Assembly: GCA_002457215.1 (NCBI GenBank)
Contig: NTJZ01000013.1
Coordinates: forward strand, 27,453-91,452
Length of the DNA stretch: 64,000 bases
Direction of reading: 5' to 3'
Source: OM182 bacterium MED-G28
Lineage (GTDB): Bacteria; Pseudomonadota; Gammaproteobacteria; Pseudomonadales; Pseudohongiellaceae
Shown one piece after another: positions 16,492 through 25,937 of this stretch. Positions within the stretch are counted from its first letter, which is position 1, and the number at the start of each line of letters is the position of its first letter. The notes under the pieces were generated by a model. It had not been told where the DNA came from. It made no database searches and saw only the letters and a program-made list of their open reading frames with translations. The position numbers and the translations under genes were made by a program.

Positions 16492-18057
16492 TTATATCTT
16501 TGCTGCCCGCTGAGACTCGCTTGGCTTTTCAATTTCGGCATCAATACTCGTTAGGTGGCCTCGATATGTGGCTTCTAATGCATCATCTGGCCATAAAATT
16601 GTCACCACGTAACCGACCAGTAGTGCCGATAAAAAAGAAGGTGGCATTGTTTCTAATGCGGTGAAGTAAGGCCCTATGGTTTCCATACTCTGTAAGAAAA
16701 ACTTACTAATAATCGTCATACAAAAACCAGTAATCATGGATGCAATCGCCGCCCGTTCAGTAAATTTTGGCCAAAATAAAGACAAAATTATCATTGGACA
16801 GAAAGTTGAAGCGATACCTGCCCAGCCAAAAATTACAAACCAAAAAATAGTTCGATCTGGCGATAACACAGAAACTAATATAGCAACTGCTAACGCACTC
16901 ATCGCGAGCCCGATAGTTATGAGACGACACATCTGGGCTGCATCATTATCAGAAAGCGATGGATTAATAATTTTTTCATAAAGATCATGAGTAATAGCTC
17001 CAGCAACCATAACCAGTAATGAAGAAACCGTCGACATAATTGCTGAAAGAACAGCCGCAACGTAGAGCCCAACTATCCATGGAGGAAAAGTGAATTCGAC
17101 CAATTCTGACAAAACATTTTGAGCTCCATTACCTAGTATTATATCTGGATCTGCACCTTGGGTAGTAAATATATATCGTCCCAAAACACCAATACTGACA
17201 GCCGAAAAATCCACTAAGATTGTAAAAACAACGGCTACCCATTTACCACGATTGATTTCTGCTTCACTGCGAATTGCAATCAAACGCGCAAAGACTTGAG
17301 GCGAACCTAAAAACCCTAACCCAATTAAAGCCATACCAATGACAACAGAAAAGTTCATTAAAGTAAGACCACCAGATCCCCACATATTCACTAAGCCTGG
17401 TTCAATGGCATACAATCCGTCATAGATAGAATCAGCATTGGATATAGAGAGAAAGGCAACAAGTGGCAGCAACATCAAACAGAGCAACATCACTGCGCCT
17501 TGAAACATGTCGGTCCAGGCTGCTGCGAGAAAACCGCCAGCTACGCAATAAATCGTTACGATTACAAAACCAACAATTGCGCCAGTTAGGTAATCCCACT
17601 GCAGGAATGTTTCAAACGCTGAACCAGTGGCATCGATTTGAGCGGAGATATAAATAAGTACAAAGATCGACAGGACTATTGCTGCAAGTATTCTTAGAAA
17701 ATGCGTTTTCGATTGAAAACGACTCGCCATGTAATCAATCACGGTCATAGAGTCGTATTTATTTGTGAGCCGCTTAAAGCGTTTCGCCATCAAGAACCAG
17801 CATCCGGCTACGCCGAGCAGTTCACCAATCACTACCCAATAAGCTGAAAAGCCAACCATTGCTCCCATGCCAGTCAGACCCAATAACAACCATGCAGATT
17901 CGCCGGTCGCTTGAGCAGAGAAGGCAGCTACCCAAAAACTCAGTGATTTTCCACCGATGACAAAGTCATTCATGTTGCGTATTCGGCGCGAAGCGAGATA
18001 GCCCAAAAACATGAGGACGCCGAAATATATAATAATCATTACGTATTTTTCAAACAT
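16492..18057 (-). CDS. Sodium/solute symporter (SSS family, PutP-like)
   Basis: About 521-aa inner-membrane protein with roughly 13 hydrophobic segments. It begins with FGVLMFLGYLASRR and has DFVIGGKSLSFW and SAQATGESAW, typical of sodium/proline symporters. Length is close to E. coli PutP (502). It imports a solute with sodium; proline is the family default, but the downstream omega-aminotransferase gene suggests a beta-amino acid or amine. The ATG at 18057 is preceded directly by an in-frame GTG at 18060, so the start is uncertain by one codon. Divergent from the amidohydrolase gene through a region with a 10-bp inverted repeat. Confidence 0.9.
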   Translation of the reverse strand: MFEKYVMIIIYFGVLMFLGYLASRRIRNMNDFVIGGKSLSFWVAAFSAQATGESAWLLLGLTGMGAMVGFSAYWVVIGELLGVAGCWFLMAKRFKRLTNKYDSMTVIDYMASRFQSKTHFLRILAAIVLSIFVLIYISAQIDATGSAFETFLQWDYLTGAIVGFVIVTIYCVAGGFLAAAWTDMFQGAVMLLCLMLLPLVAFLSISNADSIYDGLYAIEPGLVNMWGSGGLTLMNFSVVIGMALIGLGFLGSPQVFARLIAIRSEAEINRGKWVAVVFTILVDFSAVSIGVLGRYIFTTQGADPDIILGNGAQNVLSELVEFTFPPWIVGLYVAAVLSAIMSTVSSLLVMVAGAITHDLYEKIINPSLSDNDAAQMCRLITIGLAMSALAVAILVSVLSPDRTIFWFVIFGWAGIASTFCPMIILSLFWPKFTERAAIASMITGFCMTIISKFFLQSMETIGPYFTALETMPPSFLSALLVGYVVTILWPDDALEATYRGHLTSIDAEIEKPSESQRAAKI

Positions 18058-18118
18058 CACAGACTCTACAAAACCTTGAGAAGGCGAGCTTAGCCGAAAA
18101 CACCAGATAATACCTCTC

Positions 18119-18205
18119 AGCGCTACAAGTTACATCCACAATGCCCTGAAGAGTCCTATTACAGTGAAACTTCCATCTATTTTGAGTTACCGGAGTTGTA
18201 GCGCT
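18119..18205. repeat. 10-bp inverted repeat pair in a divergent promoter region
   Basis: AGCGCTACAA at 18119-18128 and its exact reverse complement TTGTAGCGCT at 18196-18205. The right copy lies inside the spacer of the plus promoter and its last base is the first base of the -10. On the minus strand the left copy lies just before a TATTAT box. It could be two operator sites for one regulator or a DNA-looping pair. Confidence 0.5.
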
Positions 18206-18210
18206 ATAGT
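18182..18210 (+). promoter_or_regulatory. Sigma70-like promoter for the amidohydrolase gene
   Basis: TTGAGT (18182-18187), 17-nt spacer, TATAGT (18205-18210). Start of transcription would be near 18217, giving a leader of about 66 nt to the GTG. Confidence 0.5.
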
Positions 18211-18282
18211 TGACCCTCGCGCTTCAAAGATTCGATTAAACCTTGTCAGCGCCGAATCGACACAAATAGGAAGGAGACCACT

Positions 18283-19980
18283 GTGGCAAAATTCTCGAGA
18301 CGAAAATTTATTGGTTCCAGCACCGCCCTGGCTGCTGCCGGGTTGGGTCTGCCGACACAATCTGCACTTGCTCAAGCGGAACCACCAAATAGTCAAGCTG
18401 CTCCCGATTACGTGGTTATCAATGCGCGAGTTTTTACGGTTGATGATGACCAACCCCTGGCCGAGGCTTTTGCAGTCAAAGGTGATCGATTCATTGCAGT
18501 TGGTTCCTCCATCGATATTCGCAACATGGCTTCCTCCGGTACTGAAATTATCGATGCGGAAGGCATGACAGTCACCCCAGGCTTTATTGACGCTCATTCT
18601 CACCCTTCTGGGGCTGGTGTTAATGAGCTAGTACAAGTAAATGCGGACCGAAGGTCCGTCTCTGAAATTACATCAGTATTGCAAGAGAGAGCCAATATAA
18701 CCCCTGAAGGTCAATGGATTAGGGCCTTTAAATACGACGACACAAAACTGGCCGAGGGTCGTCCTATCAATAGATTTGATATCGATGAGTTGATTCCCAA
18801 CCATCCCGTGGCTGTCAGTCATCGCGGTGGTCACACTAGCGTATACAACAGCATGGCTTTAGCATTAGCAGGTGTTACTGCTGAAACTCCCGACCCCCCT
18901 GGTGGACGATTTTATCGGGATGCGAATGGCACACTGACTGGTTTAGTTCAAGGACCTGCTCGTTCAGTATTCAATGACCTGATTCCATCTGATTCATCCC
19001 GAGAACAAAGAAGAGATGGCGTAATATTAATCTCTGAATTGATGACTCAGGCTGGTTTAACATCAGTCCATCAAACCGGCGGTGGCCGCAATGACATGAT
19101 TGCGTTCCAGGACGCAAGAGATGCTGGCGGCATGCGCTTTCGTATGTATTTATTCCCTCGCGGCCAACTATTCAATGACTTAGTTAATGCTGGGGTGCGC
19201 ACGGGTATGGGTGACGAAGTATTTCGTATTGGTGCGGTTAAGTTTACAGCAGATGGATCCGCTTCTGAGCGCACTATGCGAATGAGCACTCCCTATGAAG
19301 GCAGACCAGATGATTTTGGGCTGCTATACATGACTGAAGAAGAAATTCATGAGTCCGTAGAAAACGCCCATCGCAACGATTTCCAGGTAGCAATTCATGC
19401 AAATGGTGACGTTACGATTGATACGGTCTTAAAAGCTTATGAACGCGTGCAACGACTTTGGCCGAGGGAAAACACTAGACACCGGATAGAGCACTGCTCC
19501 CTTGTCAACCCCGGATTACTGCAACGCATTAAGAATTTAGGCGTAGTACCCGCTCCATTTTACACTTACGTGCATTACCACGGTAACAAGTGGACAGAGT
19601 ATGGCGAAGAAAGGATGCGATGGATGTTCGCACATAAATCATTCCTGGATTATGGCATTCCAGTAGCACCAGCATCTGACTACACGCCAGGACCTTACGA
19701 ACCAATGATGGCAATACAGAGTATGGTGACACGCAAGGATTTCGATGGTCGAGTTTGGGGCCCGAACCAACGAATAACTGTGGACCAAGCAATGCGCATT
19801 TGCACAATGAACGGTGCTTACGCCTCATTCGAAGAAAACTTAAAAGGCAGTATTACTGCAGGCAAGCTGGCGGACTTTGTGATTTTGGCTGACGATCCAC
19901 ATGATATTGAAGCAGATGAAATTAAGAATATAGAAATCGTCCGCACCGTAGTGGGCGGCATCACTATGTTTGGAGCATAG
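18283..19980 (+). CDS. Tat-exported amidohydrolase (YtcJ/imidazolonepropionase-like)
   Basis: 565 aa. The twin-arginine signal SRRKFIG (5-11) with a hydrophobic run ending ALAQ predicts folded export to the periplasm. It is a metal-dependent amidohydrolase of the YtcJ type: VINARVFTVDDDQPLAEA opens the beta-sandwich, GFIDAHSHPSG carries the first metal His pair, followed by HRGGHTSVYNS, AIHANGD and RHRIEHC, then the Asp region APASDYTPG. The start is GTG with AGGAGA upstream. It probably cleaves an amide, N-acyl or cyclic amide; substrate unknown. Stands alone, divergent from the symporter gene. Confidence 0.9.
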   Translation: MAKFSRRKFIGSSTALAAAGLGLPTQSALAQAEPPNSQAAPDYVVINARVFTVDDDQPLAEAFAVKGDRFIAVGSSIDIRNMASSGTEIIDAEGMTVTPGFIDAHSHPSGAGVNELVQVNADRRSVSEITSVLQERANITPEGQWIRAFKYDDTKLAEGRPINRFDIDELIPNHPVAVSHRGGHTSVYNSMALALAGVTAETPDPPGGRFYRDANGTLTGLVQGPARSVFNDLIPSDSSREQRRDGVILISELMTQAGLTSVHQTGGGRNDMIAFQDARDAGGMRFRMYLFPRGQLFNDLVNAGVRTGMGDEVFRIGAVKFTADGSASERTMRMSTPYEGRPDDFGLLYMTEEEIHESVENAHRNDFQVAIHANGDVTIDTVLKAYERVQRLWPRENTRHRIEHCSLVNPGLLQRIKNLGVVPAPFYTYVHYHGNKWTEYGEERMRWMFAHKSFLDYGIPVAPASDYTPGPYEPMMAIQSMVTRKDFDGRVWGPNQRITVDQAMRICTMNGAYASFEENLKGSITAGKLADFVILADDPHDIEADEIKNIEIVRTVVGGITMFGA

Positions 19981-20045
19981 AAACAAGCGCCAAGCAAGAA
20001 TAAATCTTTAACCCATAATTCTTTTCTATAAGCTTAGCTGCAAAC

Positions 20046-21914
20046 TCAGCGAGGAAGAGCATTTATTTCTCGTGCCAGCTGCTTCGCTTCAAATGAAGCA
20101 GCATCGGCGTCTCGGACGATACTATTGTCGAGCACACATTCGCTCACAGATTCTAGGAGTCGACGGGATGCTTGGCTGAATCGTGTAATCTCGCCTCCTT
20201 CTTGAGAAGAAAAAATTGCGAGGTCACAGCGTTCTGCTCCCAACCCGTTCATTACTATTTCATCTGAAGAAATTTCAAGTATCACGGCGTTAACCGCAGG
20301 TTCACAAAGCGCCGCACGCACGCCATTGTAATTAGCAAAATCTCCAGGAGATACTAACTCGCTATCGAGCAACAATCCGCCACTAGTTGCCAATCCTACT
20401 TTCGAAAATTTCGATTGTAATTGTTTCGATATTTTAAGTCCTCGCTCACTCTCTGCAGCAGAATCCAACAACACAATAAGTATAACTTTACCTTTATTAT
20501 CCTCTGGAAACCGTTCGTCAAGAATTAGTTCTTGTTCATTGAAAATTAGTTCCGGGGCAACATTTACTCCGCAGAATGCGCCACCTGCTTCCCAAAAAGG
20601 TTTGCTTATATCGTTGATAATAAAATCAAGCCCAGCAACATCCATATCAATAATTGCTGTTGCACGCTCGGCTAGTTGAATATTAGCTGGATGAATTTGG
20701 TCGGTCACATCTTCCGTTGTTCCTCCAGCTGAAAGCTTAGCTTTTGAACCAAGCTTTACCTCCTGACCTTCACTTGGAACTGTACTCATCTCCATATTTT
20801 GTTTTATTAGGATGGCTTCAGCTTTACCATCATTGGGTATTAGTTGCCAGTCATTAGCCAATCTCGTCTTGTTGGCTGCTTCAATAAGCGCATTAATGGA
20901 TAAAATGCCGTCGCCTATGACGTGAGAAGGTTTTTGTTTCCTCGCAGAACGAAACCTACCGTTAATCACTATGAGCTGATGCTGATCGCCAAAGATGAGC
21001 TGTTCGACTATTACCGGGCCACGTTTAGCAACTTCATTGAATGCTTCACTTAACTCATGTTCGTTACAAATATCAACAAAAACATCGGCGCCTACTCCTT
21101 TTGCTGACGTTTTTACTACTACTGGGAATCCTAACTGCTGAGCTGCTTGTAATGCCATTTCAGTTGAATTAACTACATACTGACGCGGTACTGGAATTCC
21201 TTGGCCTCGAAGTATAGTAGCTGCGGTATTCTTATCAGCGGCAATGCGAGCTGCGATATGGCTGGTGGCACTAGTAAGATTTTGATGAATCAGATGCAAT
21301 TTTGCGCCCTGGCCAAACCCCAAAATAGAACCATCGGATGTCAGCGGTTGCCAAGGTATACCTTGTCGTTCCGCATAATGAATAAACGGAATTTGAGTCG
21401 CACGTTTTTCCAAAAAAACTCGCAGAAACTCGTTAAGCAGTGTTTGCAGGCGCTGCTCATCTACCATATCGGGGTTAATACAATGCAAGCAGATTTCTGC
21501 AGCGATCTGACCGGCGGCAATAGCCATATGGTCAAATCGACATTCGAAAACTATATGTTCTCCCTGATCTTCTTCCGGCTTCTCTGTCATATTGTCTAAC
21601 ACTTTTGCAAACTCTACCGGTAATCCGCACCAACGCTGCAAAGTCAGAGCGAGAAAATTAAGTACTCCCGCAATAGAGTTTGTTCTTAGGGAATCAGGTA
21701 AGGGTGGCAACATTGTAAGATTCAACCCTGCCGAGGAGGGTCTATATCCATTGAGCAATTGTAGGGCAGCGTCTCTAAAACTGACATCAACAGGCCGCCT
21801 ACTAATACTCACATCTAATTCTGCGACCAGTATCGAGTTGGGAAAATAGAGGTTCGCGCCTTTAAGAGTTTTTTTTGGAATATAAACAGAGACTGCTTGT
21901 TGAGAAGAATTCAA
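20046..21914 (-). CDS. Cyanophycin synthetase-like protein with altered ATP sites
   Basis: 622 aa; full CphA is near 900. Order: CphA-type N-domain (1-215), ATP-grasp (about 225-460: GIPVPRQYVV, VVKTSAKGVGADV, HVIGDG, SAGGTTEDVTDQIHPAN), then a shortened Mur-ligase-like domain (about 474-575: VGLATSGGLLLDSELVSPGD, AVILEISSDEIVMNGLG). The Mur P-loop, GTNGKTT in CphA, is replaced by LLDSAAES near 482. The ATP-grasp metal motif, normally ExN, reads GVN (449-451). Shortened CphA2 also lacks the Mur ATP site but keeps the ATP-grasp one. So this may be a CphA2-like ligase or a pseudoenzyme. Start TTG with AAGGAT upstream; divergent from a LysE-type exporter. Confidence 0.8.
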   Translation of the reverse strand: MNSSQQAVSVYIPKKTLKGANLYFPNSILVAELDVSISRRPVDVSFRDAALQLLNGYRPSSAGLNLTMLPPLPDSLRTNSIAGVLNFLALTLQRWCGLPVEFAKVLDNMTEKPEEDQGEHIVFECRFDHMAIAAGQIAAEICLHCINPDMVDEQRLQTLLNEFLRVFLEKRATQIPFIHYAERQGIPWQPLTSDGSILGFGQGAKLHLIHQNLTSATSHIAARIAADKNTAATILRGQGIPVPRQYVVNSTEMALQAAQQLGFPVVVKTSAKGVGADVFVDICNEHELSEAFNEVAKRGPVIVEQLIFGDQHQLIVINGRFRSARKQKPSHVIGDGILSINALIEAANKTRLANDWQLIPNDGKAEAILIKQNMEMSTVPSEGQEVKLGSKAKLSAGGTTEDVTDQIHPANIQLAERATAIIDMDVAGLDFIINDISKPFWEAGGAFCGVNVAPELIFNEQELILDERFPEDNKGKVILIVLLDSAAESERGLKISKQLQSKFSKVGLATSGGLLLDSELVSPGDFANYNGVRAALCEPAVNAVILEISSDEIVMNGLGAERCDLAIFSSQEGGEITRFSQASRRLLESVSECVLDNSIVRDADAASFEAKQLAREINALPR

Positions 21915-22054
21915 TCTTAAAATCCTTTTTCAGTACCAATTAGTAACTAATGAAGTTTAACGACAGTTGGGGAAAGACACCAGACTTCCACTTTATTTTG
22001 TTGTCATGATACTTGCACATATATAATTCTTTTCACTGATTCGAAGGTCCGAAA

Positions 22055-22083
22055 TTGACTAAAAGAGAATCAATATATAGAGT
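22055..22083 (+). promoter_or_regulatory. Possible promoter for the LysE-type exporter gene
   Basis: TTGACT (22055-22060), 17-nt spacer, TAGAGT (22078-22083). The -10 is weak. It lies 95 nt before the ATG. Confidence 0.3.
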
Positions 22084-22177
22084 TTCTGATGAGCAATAAC
22101 ATCTTTTCTCGAAGCAGTGTAGAATCGTATCTCGATTCCGTTTTCAGCCCTTTGTCAGAATCTATAACTTTACCTCA

Positions 22178-22789
22178 ATGGAATATCTAGCAATAATAGT
22201 TTTCGCTGTAAGTACTTGTGTGACACCTGGCCCTAATAATGCATTGATTATGGCGTCCGGATTAAATTATGGCGTGCGTCGCAGTCTGCAACACTTTTTG
22301 GGAATTTGTATCGGATTCCCCTTAATGATAGTCGCAGTTGGGCTGGGCATAGCAGGCCTGTTCGAACAGTTTCCGGTTCTACACATCATATTGAAAGTCG
22401 TTGGGACAGCCTACCTCTGCTACTTAGCCTGGAGAATTGCCACAGCGCCCGTATCCAAATTTAGCGAAACTCTTGGCAAACCATTTTCCTTCCTACAAGC
22501 AGCTGCATTTCAATGGGTAAATCCTAAAGCCTGGGTATTAGCAATTGGAGCTACGGTTACCTTCACAGTGATATCGGACTCTTATGTTTATCAGGTATTA
22601 ACCATCGCTCTGATTTTTATGTTTTTCGGCTCACCTTGCACTATGTTGTGGCTCTGCTTTGGGGCCTCCTTAAAAACTATTTTGCAGAAACCCTCCTCTG
22701 TGAGACTCTTTAATTACAGCATGGCGGTATTGCTAATTGGCTCGTTACTACCTGTGTTCATCGAGCTTTATCAGCAATTCACTGCCTGA
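22178..22789 (+). CDS. LysE/RhtB-family amino-acid exporter
   Basis: 203-aa inner-membrane protein with about six hydrophobic segments. The N-terminal signature CVTPGPNNALIMASGLNYG (13-31) is characteristic of LysE/RhtB exporters, and WVNPKAWVLAIGA near residue 110 is the second conserved block. It exports amino acids or derivatives using the proton gradient. Divergent from the cyanophycin-synthetase-like gene; a link through Asp/Arg handling is possible but only suggested by position. No strong ribosome site before the ATG. Confidence 0.88.
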   Translation: MEYLAIIVFAVSTCVTPGPNNALIMASGLNYGVRRSLQHFLGICIGFPLMIVAVGLGIAGLFEQFPVLHIILKVVGTAYLCYLAWRIATAPVSKFSETLGKPFSFLQAAAFQWVNPKAWVLAIGATVTFTVISDSYVYQVLTIALIFMFFGSPCTMLWLCFGASLKTILQKPSSVRLFNYSMAVLLIGSLLPVFIELYQQFTA

Positions 22790-22848
22790 TACATTAGAAA
22801 TTACTAGTGAAATTTGACTACTACTTCGCCAACATTCAAAGGTAGCCC

Positions 22849-24390
22849 ATGAAGAATGCACTACTCGCATCGTTAATGACTCTTTCAAGCTTAACTGCCT
22901 GCTCACTCGCTGAGCATCCGCTACAACTAACTCCATTGCCTGATAAAACACCCAAGAATGTAATCTTTATCCTAAGTGATGATCACCGCTTTGATTTCAT
23001 GGGTTTTACGGGGAAGGTTCCTTGGCTACAAACACCAAACCTAGATCGTCTTGCTAGTGAGGGAGCATATTTTCCTAATACTTATGTTACTACCTCGCTA
23101 TGCTCACCTTCCCGTGCCTCTATACTCACTGGACTTTTTTCTCACTCCCACACAGTAGTGGACAATGCAGCACCCGATCCCGGCAATCTCACTTTCTTTC
23201 CCGAGTACTTACAAGAAGCTGGTTACCAGACTGGCTATTTTGGAAAATGGCATATGGGCAATCATTCTGACGAACCTCAACCAGGTTTTAGTCATTGGGA
23301 GAGCTTCAGGGGGCAAGGAGTTTATTACGGACCTACTCTAAATATTAATGGCGAGCGCGTAACCTATGATGAAAGTGTGTATATCTCTGACCTGCTAACG
23401 GAACACGCTGTGGAATGGCTTGAAGAGCGGGAAGAAGATCAACCATTCTTTATGTATCTATCCCATAAAGCAGTTCACAGTCAATTTGCTCCTGCCCAGC
23501 GCCACCTTGACAACTATAGCAATGAGGAGATTATTTACCCATCTTCTTTCGAAACACCACTCTATGGTGAACCCACAATGCCCTCCTCTTCATCAACAGG
23601 CGAACCTCTGCGTGGTAAAAAATACTATGGAAATAACCGCATTCCTGATTGGGTCAAAGAACAACGAGAATCCTGGCATGGGGTTGATTATATGTATCAC
23701 GGAGCCATTAATTTCGAAGATTTTTTCCATCGTTACACTGAAACACTGATGGGAATTGATGAGAGCGTAGGGCGAGTACTGGACTTTCTCGATGCTAATA
23801 ATTTGACTGACGACACCTTAGTGATCTACATGGGAGATAACGGATTTTCTTTTGGTGAACATGGTCTCATCGACAAACGTCATTTTTATGAAGAGTCAGC
23901 GAAAGTGCCTTTATTAGTTCGCTGGCCTTCGAAATTTGAAGGCGGTACACCTATCGAATCTCTGGTACAAAATATTGATATTGCTCCTACTATCCTTGAA
24001 GCAGCGGGCTTGAAAGCACCTGACCACATGCAAGGCATGTCATTTGTTCCACTCCTTGCAAGGCAAGACACAACCTGGAGAGACAGAATATTCTACGAGT
24101 ACTATTGGGAGATGGATTTTCCACAGACGCCCACTATGTTCGGTGTGCGAACAAATCGCTACAAGTACATCCGTTATCATGGGATTTGGGACACTAATGA
24201 ATTCTATGATTTACAGAATGATCCGAATGAAATGCAAAACTTAATCGATGCGCCTGAACACCAAGAGCGAATCGAATCTTTTGCCAAGGACATTTATTCT
24301 TGGCTTGAAGATACTGGAGGTATGAACATCCCACTCAAGAATATTGTCCGCCCGAAATTTGGCGACCATCGTAATCAGGGCGTTTTGTAA
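22849..24390 (+). CDS. Sulfatase, predicted lipoprotein
   Basis: 513 aa. Lipoprotein signal with lipobox LTAC (Cys18). The arylsulfatase signature CSPSRAS begins at Cys85, which formylglycine-generating enzyme would convert to the active formylglycine. Metal ligands are likely in FILSDDHRFD (near 43-52) and in MGDNGFSFGEHG. PFFMYLSHKAVHS is typical of the polysaccharide/arylsulfatase A group (family S1). Removes sulfate esters in the periplasm or on the membrane; substrate unknown. No maturase gene is nearby. RBS AAGGTAG. The YCII gene starts 27 nt later. Confidence 0.92.
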   Translation: MKNALLASLMTLSSLTACSLAEHPLQLTPLPDKTPKNVIFILSDDHRFDFMGFTGKVPWLQTPNLDRLASEGAYFPNTYVTTSLCSPSRASILTGLFSHSHTVVDNAAPDPGNLTFFPEYLQEAGYQTGYFGKWHMGNHSDEPQPGFSHWESFRGQGVYYGPTLNINGERVTYDESVYISDLLTEHAVEWLEEREEDQPFFMYLSHKAVHSQFAPAQRHLDNYSNEEIIYPSSFETPLYGEPTMPSSSSTGEPLRGKKYYGNNRIPDWVKEQRESWHGVDYMYHGAINFEDFFHRYTETLMGIDESVGRVLDFLDANNLTDDTLVIYMGDNGFSFGEHGLIDKRHFYEESAKVPLLVRWPSKFEGGTPIESLVQNIDIAPTILEAAGLKAPDHMQGMSFVPLLARQDTTWRDRIFYEYYWEMDFPQTPTMFGVRTNRYKYIRYHGIWDTNEFYDLQNDPNEMQNLIDAPEHQERIESFAKDIYSWLEDTGGMNIPLKNIVRPKFGDHRNQGVL

Positions 24391-24417
24391 ACTAGGTTTA
24401 ACAGAGAGGATTTTTTT

Positions 24418-24711
24418 ATGCAATTTTTAGTGATTGCCTATGATGGCAAAGATGCTGCGGCAGCATCCCGTCGCACAGCGGCGAGACCAGCGCACTTAGA
24501 AGGAGCGAACCACCTAAATAAAGCGGGCAATATAATTATTGGCGGCGCAATATTAAACGAAAATAACGAGATGATTGGCTCTACGCTTTGCGTTGACTTC
24601 AACACCAGGGAAGAATTAGACGAATGGCTATCCGAGGACCCCTATGTGACTGAAGGCGTGTGGCAAGATATTACAGTTCAGCCTATTCGTCTTGCTATTA
24701 CGCCTTCCTAA
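24418..24711 (+). CDS. YCII-related domain protein
   Basis: 97-aa cytosolic protein of the YCII/YciI family (dimeric alpha-beta barrel). Seen: FLVIAYDGKD at the start, RPAHLEGANHL with the conserved His, GGAILNENNEMIGS, and DPYVTEGVWQDITVQP near the end. Members are usually small hydrolase or lyase-like proteins; the role here is unknown. Strong GAGAGGA before the ATG. Likely in one transcript with the sulfatase. Confidence 0.85.
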   Translation: MQFLVIAYDGKDAAAASRRTAARPAHLEGANHLNKAGNIIIGGAILNENNEMIGSTLCVDFNTREELDEWLSEDPYVTEGVWQDITVQPIRLAITPS

Positions 24712-24728
24712 ACCAGAAAAAATTATAT

Positions 24729-25706
24729 TCAGTGGCCGATATTATGGCTTTCCAGAAAATCTCTAATCTCAGCATAGATATCGCGCATTTGGTTTAGAGT
24801 GAAGCCACCATGACCACCACCTTCTATTGTGATTAGTTTGTTTTGAACTCCTGCGTCCTCCAGAGCTTCATGAAGGCGCAGACCCTGATCAAAAGGAACA
24901 ATTGAGTCTTCATTACCATGAATTGTTAGTACTGGTGGCAAGTCAGCACGTATGTGATTCACTGGGGAAACTCGTGCTGCTATAGCTACTCGATCCGAAG
25001 AACTGCCTAACCAGGCTTCCGTAAAATTACCCGATGTGCCCGGGCCTTCGTTTAATAATGAAGTGACATTAGTGATGCCATACCAATTAACAATTGCGGC
25101 AACTTCCAAAGGCTCCATATTACGTGGACCTATGGGCCAGGCGCGCATTCTGTCACCAGGGCACTGACGTTCCATACCTACATTACTGGCCAACATACCT
25201 GTAGTAAGAGCCAGGTGCCCCCCAGCCGAATTACCGGTAACGACAATGTTGGTTTTATCAAAATTATATTGCTCAGCATTCCGATAAATCCAGCGAAGTG
25301 CACACCGAGTATCTTCAACCGCAGCTGGCGCATGAGCAACATCTGCTAAGCGATAAGCAACATTTACTACCGTCCACCCCATTTCCAAATAGGGAAGAAA
25401 AGTTAACGAAGATCCTTCCTTACTGCCATTGGTCCAGCCTCCCCCATGAATATACATAAGCGTAGGATTGGGACCCTGAACATCTCGCGGACGATAAACA
25501 TCTAACTTCAAATCCACGCCACCGGCACGATGATAAGTTAAATTTGGCGCGACTGAATAAGTGCTGGTGACATCGACAAAACTGCGCTCGCTAGTCTGCG
25601 CGTGAATTAAGGCCGAACAACCTATCAAAGCAAAACAAAATGCTGCTTTCACAAGATGCATTAATTGGCCAGCTCGAGGGTTTTTTATAGCGAAACTTGT
25701 TTTCAT
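24729..25706 (-). CDS. Secreted alpha/beta hydrolase (esterase/lipase type)
   Basis: 325 aa. Signal peptide with cleavage near LIHAQ (residue 37). Alpha/beta-hydrolase of the carboxylesterase/BD-FAE type: oxyanion motif HGGGW (87-91), nucleophile GNSAGGH (Ser160), an acid in HGNEDSIVPF near residue 270 and His in GGHGGF near 298. Acts on an ester in the periplasm; substrate unknown. Converges tail-to-tail with the YCII gene (17-bp gap). RBS GGGAA. Confidence 0.88.
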   Translation of the reverse strand: MKTSFAIKNPRAGQLMHLVKAAFCFALIGCSALIHAQTSERSFVDVTSTYSVAPNLTYHRAGGVDLKLDVYRPRDVQGPNPTLMYIHGGGWTNGSKEGSSLTFLPYLEMGWTVVNVAYRLADVAHAPAAVEDTRCALRWIYRNAEQYNFDKTNIVVTGNSAGGHLALTTGMLASNVGMERQCPGDRMRAWPIGPRNMEPLEVAAIVNWYGITNVTSLLNEGPGTSGNFTEAWLGSSSDRVAIAARVSPVNHIRADLPPVLTIHGNEDSIVPFDQGLRLHEALEDAGVQNKLITIEGGGHGGFTLNQMRDIYAEIRDFLESHNIGH

Positions 25707-25840
25707 AGCATTCCCTATATGAAATTTAACCTTTAAACATAATAAAGCCTAACTATAGTGATAAAAATTAGACTTATCCGCTCCAAATATTAACCAAGGC
25801 TAACCCTATCAAGTTAACAGGCGCAGAGCCATTTGAAGTC

Positions 25841-25868
25841 TTGTTGAAAACACAAATAGTGGTATTCT
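25841..25868 (+). promoter_or_regulatory. Possible promoter for the kelch gene
   Basis: TTGTTG (25841-25846), 16-nt spacer, TATTCT (25863-25868). Moderate match, in a divergent gap. Confidence 0.3.
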
Positions 25869-25937
25869 AAATCCCCTATAGAAGTTACACCGTATTAAAC
25901 CTATAAGAATAATTGCCCATGCTTTTGGAGAACAAAC

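Noticed and set aside
22849..24711. Sulfatase plus YCII as a polysaccharide utilisation locus
   Set aside because: No SusC/SusD pair, glycoside hydrolase or FGE-type maturase is adjacent; the TonB receptor is too far away.
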